Source of the DNA: Engraulis encrasicolus
Lineage: Eukaryota; Chordata; Actinopteri; Clupeiformes; Engraulidae
Assembly: GCF_034702125.1 (NCBI RefSeq)
Contig: NC_085867.1
Span: 49,241,898-49,305,897 of the forward strand
DNA length: 64,000 bases
Reading direction: 5' to 3'
Each line of letters opens with the position of its first letter. Positions within the stretch are counted from its first letter, which is position 1. The translations under genes and the position numbers were made by a program. The notes under the pieces were generated by a model. The model made no database searches. It was not told where the DNA came from and worked only from the letters and a program-made list of their open reading frames with translations. Below, piece by piece: positions 58,001 through 64,000 of the stretch.

Positions 58001-58593
58001 ATTAGACTCGACTGAGCGTGTGTTGACTGTTCATGTGTTATTAGACTTGACTGAGCGTGTGTTGACTGTTCATGTGTTATTAGACTTGACTGAGCGCGTG
58101 TTGACTGTTCATGTGTTATTAGACTTGACCGAGTGTGTGTTGTTTCCTCAGGGCGTCGGAGCTGCAGGGTAAAGTGGCCACTCAGTGTCTGCAGATGCAC
58201 GGAGGCTGGGGCTACATGTGGGAATACCCCATCGCAAAGTAAGAAGTCTCTTTTAATCTGCCATCACCACTTTCCTTCATTAGGTCTACTCAGTTTGTTA
58301 TCCACACGTTAAACCAGATGCACTGCACTGCACTGTGTGTCCATTTGCGACCACAACGTACTGTGACCTCAGTGTTGATTGTATCATCTTTGTCAAAATT
58401 GCCCACTAGCATCCATCTTCATAACAAACAAGCAGTGATTTTTGAAGTCGTGTCATGGACTATCATCAACCCTTCTGTGCTGTTCTCTGTGACGTCTAGG
58501 GCGTTTGTGGACTCCCGGGTGCAGCCCATCTACGGAGGCACCAATGAGATCATGAAAGAGCTGATCGCCAGAACCATCGTGGGACAGAAATAG
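49046..58593 (+). CDS. acadl: Long-chain acyl-CoA dehydrogenase, mitochondrial, complete, 11 coding exons
   Basis: Exons: 49046-49125, 49583-49759, 51210-51347, 51953-52117, 52835-52901, 54035-54199, 54786-54887, 55530-55643, 57583-57710, 58152-58238, 58500-58593; 1,317 nt, 438 aa (human ACADL 430). All junctions are GT-AG and phases agree. The N-terminus ([20 protein letters not shown]) is basic like a mitochondrial targeting peptide. The acyl-CoA dehydrogenase fold follows: helical N-domain ([20 protein letters not shown]), middle domain ([34 protein letters not shown]), C-domain (MLASAEF-like region, [47 protein letters not shown]). By analogy with human LCAD, the Glu beginning exon 8 (after NELPQ) is the catalytic base. 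The enzyme is an FAD-linked dehydrogenase of mitochondrial fatty-acid beta-oxidation that passes electrons to ETF. Oddities: the ends of exons 6 and 7 are repeated downstream with their donors. Confidence 0.96.
50306..50648. mobile_element. Nested palindromic MITEs in acadl intron 2
   Basis: The outer arms AGGGAAGAAATCTGG..CACACAGATGTCT and their inverse enclose a second inverted repeat, ACACTTTACTTGGCGCCGGTG ... CACCGGCGTCAAGTAAAGTGT, full of TCATGACA-like units. A relative of the inner element is at 59271-59576. Confidence 0.75.
50731..51204. mobile_element. hAT-like MITE abutting the acadl exon 3 acceptor
   Basis: TAGGGGTGTAACGATA ... TACCGTTACATCCCTA (50739-51196), interior rich in TACCGAACCG. 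The exact 8-bp duplication CTGTCTGT lies at 50731-50738 and 51197-51204. Only TGCAG separates it from exon 3. Confidence 0.92.
53470..53665 (-). mobile_element. tRNA-derived SINE, reverse, in acadl intron 5
   Basis: Inverse of the SINE at 39523-39724, including GGACTCAAACCGGGGTCC (B box inverse) and a T-run tail. CACACCTCTCTT flanks both sides (12-bp duplication). Confidence 0.85.
54170..54480 (+). repeat. Threefold repeat of the acadl exon 6 end plus SINE head
   Basis: AAGCTGGAGAAGATCGG..CTCAAAGCACAG occurs at 54170-54199 (true exon end), 54270-54299 and, decayed, 54386-54415. The first two are followed by GTGGGTACC, the third by GAATGG. Between them are tRNA-like SINE heads (GCTCAATGGTTAGGGTGCTG, GGTTCAAATCC), and CCTTGAGCAAGGC follows the last. 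Confidence 0.92.
54708..54785 (+). repeat. Pyrimidine microsatellite forming the exon 7 acceptor tract
   Basis: CT-rich array with CTAT variants running directly into CCCAG before acadl exon 7 (54786). Confidence 0.9.
54858..54968 (+). repeat. Threefold 37-bp repeat of the acadl exon 7 end and donor
   Basis: Three tandem copies begin at 54858, 54895 and 54932. Each holds the last 30 exon bases (coding [10 protein letters not shown]) plus a donor: GTACAG, GTACAG, GTAAGG. The first donor keeps frame with exon 8; the second and third add 37 and 74 nt and shift it. Confidence 0.95.
55109..55370 (+). mobile_element. tRNA-derived SINE in acadl intron 7
   Basis: GTGGCTCAGTGGTTAGAGC (A box) and GGTTCAATGCC (B box), then GAAGTGCCCTTGAGCAAGG, ending (AAT)n. 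Confidence 0.88.
56665..57185. mobile_element. hAT MITE with an amplified terminus
   Basis: CAGGGGTGGGGAACC at 56673 and CCACCCCTG ending 57177, with exact 8-bp flanks GTCTAATA. The right end contains about six copies of a 29-bp unit (GGCCCTCCAGACATAGGTTC...) made of the element's own terminal sequence. Confidence 0.92.
57236..57465 (+). repeat. Dispersed repeat, copy 2
   Basis: Near-identical to 38270-38515; see that entry for motifs. Confidence 0.75.
57947..58140 (+). repeat. 39-bp minisatellite before acadl exon 10
   Basis: Five copies of a unit with GACTGTTCATGTGTTATTAG. The array ends about 11 bases from the exon 10 acceptor (TTTCCTCAG). Confidence 0.92.
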
Positions 58594-58640
58594 TTGGTCA
58601 AAGACGTTGGTACCATAACCCTTTGCACTTCGCTGGTGCC

Positions 58641-58822
58641 TATACTAAGAAGCTGGTTCAGGAGTAAACCAGGTGAAGTTAAGAGGTAAATCATCTAGAA
58701 GAGTCTGGAGTCCTCATGAGGACTCTAGCCTCTTCTACTAGATGATTTCCAGGCTCTTCTATTAGATGATTTACCTCTTTAACTTAACCTGGTTTACTCC
58801 TGAACCAGCTTCTTAGTATAGG
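58641..58822. mobile_element. Hairpin MITE, intact copy, in the acadl 3' UTR
   Basis: TATACTAAGAAGCTGGTTC ... GAACCAGCTTCTTAGTATA, long arms through GGAGTAAACCAGG, AGAGGTAAATCATCTA and a CCTCATGAGGA centre, with one partial extra arm. It begins 48 bases after the acadl stop codon, so the mRNA would carry a strong hairpin. Confidence 0.88.
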
Positions 58823-59057
58823 CAACTGGTGTCAGTCTGATGTTAGTATGTTGATATTGATGTTTATTTACATAGTTGGTGATTACATTGTGCCTTTTTT
58901 TGTGAATATTGTAACACTGCGCTTACACAACGATCAAACTTATAAAACTGGCATCGTTTGCCGTTATTTTTGTCATTTTACAGTTTTGTGTCAAATCGTA
59001 ATGGGTTGGAAACATGCCATTAAGCCGTCCCATATCCATTGTAAATGATTTCGAAAA

Positions 59058-59063
59058 AATAAA
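59058..59063 (+). terminator. acadl polyadenylation signal
   Basis: AATAAA 465 bases after the stop codon, the first such signal downstream. Confidence 0.75.
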
Positions 59064-59270
59064 GACAACTCATTATATATTTGTGTCAGTTTGGCTGTTA
59101 TTAATCACTTTAAAAACATTGAATACAAGATCCACGTCATAATTTAAAACATTTTTGTATTGGGGGATGAAATGGGAAAAACTTTAATTCAGTCCAAAAA
59201 GGAGACAATGAAATGTAACCATGGATACAGCAACATACAGTCACAGAACATGATAGGCATTGACATTAAA

Positions 59271-59576
59271 AGAAAAGGTCACGCTTAACTTGACGCCGAC
59301 ATCATATGTATGACATAGCAGTGCCATAACAGTGTCATAACAGTCATGCATGAGTCATAAACATTATGTCAATGTCATTAACATTATATGACTTAGTCAT
59401 TAAGTGACATTCGGTTTTGGTAAAGACATCTCTAGAAATGTCTACTTTCCATGACCATAAAATGTTTGACATTGACATCATGTTTATGACTCGTTCATGA
59501 CTGTGTGTTGTGACACTATTATGGCACCATTATGTCATGCTTATGACTCCGGTGTCAATTAAAGTGTGACCAAAGA
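59271..59576. mobile_element. GTCAT-rich palindromic MITE
   Basis: CACGCTTAACTTGACGCCG ... CGGTGTCAATTAAAGTGTG, interior of CATGACTCATGA-type motifs. Same family as the inner element at 50391-50606. Confidence 0.65.
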
Positions 59577-59859
59577 AAATGTAGCCTACAGGCAAGGCAG
59601 AAAAGTGTGCAACAAAACTGCAATAAATAACATTTAATGATGACAAAACAACAGGCATTTGAACAGTTAGAAACAGCAAAACATACCATACCACAGTACA
59701 GTGTGGTGCTCAACATAAAATAACAGTATTTTTTTTTTTAAACTTAAAAAAAAAAAACCTATGGCACCAAGCATAAACATACTAACGTGGAAAGAATACT
59801 TCCTGCGCAGAGTGGCACAACTCAGCGTAAGGGTTGGGCAATACAGCACTTACCGCACA

Positions 59860-60190
59860 AATAGACCAGGCACGATGTGATTCAAGCGACAGAGTGCAGC
59901 AGCAAGCGATACGAGCGATTGAAGAGAGACTTGAGTATGTCCGTACAGGCAGAAGGCAAAGTATTCAAGCATTCCCATTGGCTGTGGTCATTGACCTCTA
60001 TACAGTCATTGGCTGTCGCGGCTTGTCGCAAAACCGCGTCATAGAAAGTTGAAAGGATTTCAACTTTAAACTGTCGCGCTCGTCGCGCAAATCGCTCTAG
60101 TCTCCAGAATCGCTTTTGTCGCGCGACTCAACACAAAGTCAATTACTTCCGTCGCTTGCCTCACTCTTGTCGCGGTAGGTGTTTTTCTGC
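59860..60190. mobile_element. GCGA-rich palindromic relic
   Basis: CAAGCGACAGAG..GCAAGCGATACGAGCGA on the left and CGCGCAAATCGCTCTAG, GTCGCTTGCC on the right are partly inverted. A similar stretch is at 26470-26580. Confidence 0.4.
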
Positions 60191-60426
60191 GGTTAGTGTT
60201 CACATTCACAGACTTCACATTAATTTACAAACAGACCAAGCACATATACTCAATAATGCATTCATAATTTGCGATACAAAAATCAGTCAATTTTAAAACA
60301 ATTGATTGTTCATTTTAAAAAATCTGTTTCAGCTATGATGGTTACATCACAAAACGCAAAAATCTCAAAGTCAATATATCGTTAAAAACAAAATACTACT
60401 AATACATAAAACAAAAAGTAAAACTG

Positions 60427-61195
60427 GGGTGTCAAGGCTCCAGGGGCTAAGGCGCCATAACATAAATCTGGGTACTGGGGGTTCAAGTCCAACCCGAGGT
60501 CATCTCCCGATCCTTCTCCATCTCTCTCTCCCACTACTGTCCTGTCTCTCTTCAATATCATCATTGGGAAAGGAACCAAAACAAATCTGTTTAAAAATGT
60601 AAAACAAATATATAATTTGTCCCCTTGCACAACCCACAGTGAAGTACAGCAGAGATGTTGGGGGCAGCTTTGGCGAAGGAGATGCGTTTCTGATCAGAGG
60701 TTCGAATCCCACCCTTACACTTCCTATCTCACTGTGTGGCTGAAGAGCCCTTGAGCAAGGCACCTTCCCCCCACACTGCTACAGGGACTGTAACCAATAT
60801 GTGCCAATCCACTTTCCATACATTAAAATATGCAGCAGTGGGTCATCCCATCTAAATATGGGCTCTAGTGGGAAAATAATGATGGGAAAATAATAGCTCC
60901 GTGGGCTAAGGCGTCATAACACAAATCCAGGTACCGGGGGTTCAAGTCCGACCCGAGGTCATGTCCCGATCCTTCCCCATCTCTCTCTCCTACTGTCCTG
61001 TCTCTCTGCACTCTCATCATTGGCAAAAGAACCAAAACAAATCTTTTTAAAAATCAGAGGGTTGTAGGTCCGAATCCCACCCTTCCACTTTCTATCTCGC
61101 GGTGTGGCTGAAGAGCCCTTGAGCAAGGTTCCAGGGAAAATAACTGTTAGTCACTTTGGACAAAAGTGTCAGCTAAGTGTAATGTAATGTAATGT
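60427..61195 (+). mobile_element. Cluster of four tRNA-derived SINE copies
   Basis: Copies at 60427-60605 and 60885-61035 share GGGGGTTCAAGTCC and CCCGATCCTTC. Pieces at 60655-60830 and 61050-61195 share GGTTCGAATCCC or GTCCGAATCCC and GAGCCCTTGAGCAAGG. The last ends in AGTGTCAGCTAAGTG and TAATG repeats. Confidence 0.8.
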
Positions 61196-61369
61196 GTGCA
61201 GACCATGATACCCGTGTCTGTCTGACTTGAGTGTGAAATAATAAAAGACAACAAAAAGGATTTTAAGTGTGTGGATCTCTCACTTCGAGAGCTACAGTCA
61301 GCCTTTGTCCTGCACCTTGTCCTGGGATGATGTGCACCATCCTCTCCTTCAGCTGAGTGTGTGCTACTG

Positions 61370-62913
61370 CTATAGCCCCTCGTTCTCCTCCAGTTTCTCG
61401 AAGAGCATGATGCTGCGCAGGTGAGACTGCCGATCGCCGTCACGCCACACGATCACCAGGTGGTCTGTGGAGCACGTCACCAGCCCACTTTGGCTGAAGT
61501 TCAGGAACACCTGAGCAAAAGGGATTCACATTTCATGAAATTTACGGTAAATGTATTGTGTTTATTCAAAGTTAGCTGAAAGAAAAAAAACTTTTCTTCA
61601 CCAAGGCTCTCCAAAAAGTATAGTTAAAAATGTCTAAGACATTCAACTAACTTTGGACAAACAATTACCTTGAACCAAAGAGCACCCACCAGTGCACATT
61701 TTTTCCATTTTTCTAAAGGGACCGAGCACGCCTCTGACTTGCAACAATTATTGTGTTTATTATTTAAATGTTAAATTGAAGTCCATTCATTAGTGCTGAA
61801 AAGTAATGTGTGGTGAAGTTTTATGACACAGTGAATATATTGAACATCGATGATTATAAAGTGTAAAATGCCATAGACACCCAAGCAGTGTGGTCCTAAA
61901 GTTCCTGAAAGGTACTAATACTGTACATTGAAGGAATAATGTCCATTTACCTACAGTCAATCCGGAAAGTATTCACAGCGCTTCACTTTTTTCACATTTC
62001 ATTATCTTACAGCCTTATTCCAAATGCTACAAATGAATCTCTGTTGTCAAAATCCTACACAAATTATTCCATTATGACCATGTGAAAAACAAGTCGTCGT
62101 GACAGTTTTGAAAATGTATAAAAATAAAAAACAAAGAAATCATTTTTACAAAAGTATTCACAGCCTTTGCTTAATACTTTTATAGAACCACCTTTGGCAG
62201 CAACTACATTCATTTTTTTCATTTCGAAATGAAAAGGGATTAAAAGGGAGGTCATCGGTGTGTGTTTCAACCTTTCAGTACATTGAAATTGTAAATTTTG
62301 AGCCTGCACCTGGCTAAGATAGATGGGTGTGAGTTTTGAATGAAATCCTATGGAGAGTATCATGATCTGCTTCTGTAGTCACAGTGCATGTTGACATGCA
62401 TGCTTCTTTAGGTGTAATTCAGATTTCCAATGTTGACGGCATCCATACATCGCCAAACCATGTCAGTCCCACAACCATGCTTGACTAGCCAGATGATGCA
62501 CTTTTTGTGTAAAACTCACTTGTTTACCACCATACAAGCTTGACGCCATCTAAAGCAAATTTGTTTGTCTTGGTCTCAAGAGAGATGAACAGACCAAGGA
62601 TATGGATCACTGGAACCATGTCGTGTGGTCTGATGGCTATGAGGTGTTATATAATGTAATGTAATGTAATGTAATGTGTCCTATGAGGTGTTATGTAGTG
62701 TAATGTAATGTGTCCTATGAGGTGTTATGTAATGTAATGTAGTGTAATGTAGTGTAATATAATGTAATGTAATGGGTACCTGTACAGCTCCAGAGTGTCC
62801 TATGAGGTCCCCCATCAGCTCCAGGCTCTTGAGTCCCAGCAGCTCGGTGGCCTTCTTGGGAGGAGAGCCCTGCTTAGTGGAGGAGCGCCCAAACGACCAC
62901 ATGCCAAAGAAAC
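61370..62913 (-). CDS. wdr41: WD repeat-containing protein 41, last two coding exons (partial gene)
   Basis: Minus-strand exons 62913-62780 and 61510-61370, phase 1 in and phase 0 between them, GT-AG. Exon n-1 codes GFFGMWSFGRSS then LKSLELMGDLIGHSGAVQ. The last exon codes VFLNFSQSGLVTCSTDHLVI, WRDGD, then LRSIMLFEKLEENEGL and stop (61372-61370). Both match the C-terminal WD repeats of vertebrate WDR41, including the GHS/TCS..DHL pattern of the final blade. In mammals WDR41 forms a lysosome-associated complex with C9orf72 and SMCR8. The first coding exons lie beyond 64000. Like AGGF1 it maps to one chromosome arm in human (5q), so synteny supports the call. Confidence 0.9.
61954..62160 (+). 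mobile_element. Tc1-like terminal repeat relic
   Basis: TACAGTCAATCCGGAAAGTA followed by TTCACAGCGCTTCACTTTTT is a typical Tc1-like end. Decayed internal pieces may extend to about 62640; no right terminus found. It lies in the last wdr41 intron. Confidence 0.6.
62648..62776 (+). repeat. (GTAAT)n array at the wdr41 donor
   Basis: TAATG units interspersed with TCCTATGAGGTGTTATGT. On the wdr41 strand the array starts two bases into the intron (donor GTACCC at 62779). Confidence 0.88.
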
Positions 62914-62944
62914 CTGCAGAGACAAGTGGAGCAACAGAGACATA

Positions 62945-63290
62945 CAGATGAATGAAAGTGAAGTGAAAGTGAAAGCCCAACTGGGACAACTCCAACTCCC
63001 CATTGTCATTGTGACACAGCACTCCACAGCACACAAGTGTTCACTGCACAAAACAAAATTGCATTTATGCCTCACCTGTGCAAGGGGGCAGCCCCAAATG
63101 GCGTCCCTAAGGGAACAGTGCGGCGGGACGGTACCATGCTCAGGGTACCTCAGTCATGGAGGAGGATGGAGGAGAGCACTGGTTAATTACTCCCCCCACC
63201 AACCTGGCGGCTGGTGAGTCAAACCGGCAACCTTTGGGCTACAAGTCTGACGCCCTAATCGCTTACCCATGACTGCCCTGTGACCTGATC
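62945..63290 (-). mobile_element. tRNA-derived SINE, reverse
   Basis: On the minus strand: GGGCAGTCATGGGTAAGCGA (A box), GGTTGCCGGTTTGACTC (B box), ending in the GCCCAACTGGG-containing tail. A truncated plus-strand-related tail is at 57825-57930. Confidence 0.75.
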
Positions 63291-64000
63291 TCAGCATTTG
63301 TAATACTGTACTAGGGAATATACCTACTACAGTAACAGAGATGGGACCAAGTAATTAATTTGCAAGTCACAAGTCATTCTCAAATCCTTCAAATCAAGTC
63401 TGAGTCAAGCCACAAGTTAAGACACATTTGACCAAGTCATGCCAAGGAAGCCTGGCAAGAGAAGCGGAGCAACAGAGAGCTACAGATGAATGATCTGATC
63501 TGAAGCATTTCAAAACAACAGGTTTTTTTTTCTGTAGTGAGTACAGGTGGAGGGACAGGTGAGTAGTCCACCGCTTTTTCACCAATGTAATGCAAATATG
63601 GCGTACCCGGAGAATTTAAGGAAGCAAAATCCGCACTCACAAACTGCGTCTCATTATTTATTTATATTACCACCATGTCCAAAAGCAAACGCCTTTTGGC
63701 TATCAAGCCTTCATCAGTGCTTGTTACCTGGAGAATTTGCCATTGAAATGTCCCCACCACACCACCCAGCCCAAACATACACCTTAAGGCCAATTTATAC
63801 TTATTGGCGCTGACGGTTGCAGAGCCTGTGCAACCGTCTGTGCGCGACCACGCCCCCCGCGCAGAGGCTCTGCAACCGTCGTTGCGCGCCTCAAAAAAAT
63901 CCTGACTACGACGGTAGTGAGATGGTTGCGAAGGTCGCAGAGAAAAGGCGCTGTGATTGGTCGTCTCGCTACTTCCTTGTTCTCGTGGCGGCACAGTTCT
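63291..64000. other. Right edge: repeat relics, no gene
   Basis: A snap-back-like piece (CCTTTTGGCTATCAAGCCTTCATCAG) lies at 63692-63717. From 63790 a palindromic CG-rich unit (GACGGTTGCAGAGCC and GGCTCTGCAACCGTC) suggests a MITE running off the edge. No wdr41 exon was identified. Confidence 0.4.

Overview
The window is nuclear DNA of a ray-finned (teleost) fish. The genes have vertebrate intron-exon structure. The sequence is rich in long dinucleotide repeats, and it carries teleost-type mobile elements: a DIRS tyrosine-recombinase retrotransposon, Tc1, hAT-like and TTAA-flanked MITEs, tRNA-derived SINEs, and L2-like and L1/Tx1-like LINEs. I cannot fix the species; a clupeiform or another repeat-rich teleost would fit.

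Three protein-coding genes can be assembled exon by exon with matching splice phases. (1) aggf1, angiogenic factor with G-patch and FHA domains, minus strand, 14 coding exons from 47867 down to 11852, about 710 aa, complete. (2) acadl, mitochondrial long-chain acyl-CoA dehydrogenase, plus strand, 11 coding exons from 49046 to 58593, 438 aa, complete. (3) wdr41, minus strand, only its last two coding exons (62913-62780 and 61510-61370); the rest lies beyond the right edge. aggf1 and acadl are head to head with 1.18 kb between start codons; acadl and wdr41 converge.

Layout. 1-1.9 kb: repeat relics. 1.9-7.8 kb: a near-complete DIRS element (gag, RT/RNase H, tyrosine recombinase, inverted terminal repeats and the internal complementary region), with a likely frameshift inside the RT. 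7.8-11.8 kb: MITEs, microsatellites and the probable aggf1 3' UTR. 11.85-47.9 kb: aggf1, whose introns are swollen by repeats. 49-59.1 kb: acadl. 59-64 kb: SINEs and the wdr41 3' end.

Most unusual structure. Intron 7 of aggf1 (20498-34130) holds a Tc1 element (20661-33488) split by an 11,215-bp insertion (20868-32082). The insertion has about 365-bp near-identical terminal inverted repeats and an exact 6-bp target duplication (CCTGCC). Removing it leaves a Tc1 of about 1.6 kb, the family's normal size. The insertion carries decayed exons of a TRIM gene (B-box, coiled coil, PRY), so it looks like a large gene-carrying, apparently non-autonomous DNA transposon.

A second theme is repeats pressed against splice sites. 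Five aggf1 splice sites abut tandem repeats, and one aggf1 acceptor is duplicated. Two consecutive acadl exon ends have been triplicated together with their donors. A hAT-like MITE sits 13 bp from the acadl exon 3 boundary. A third theme is nesting: one hairpin MITE family serves repeatedly as a landing pad, and an L2-like LINE holds a 2.3-kb foldback element that holds a hAT MITE that holds a further insertion.
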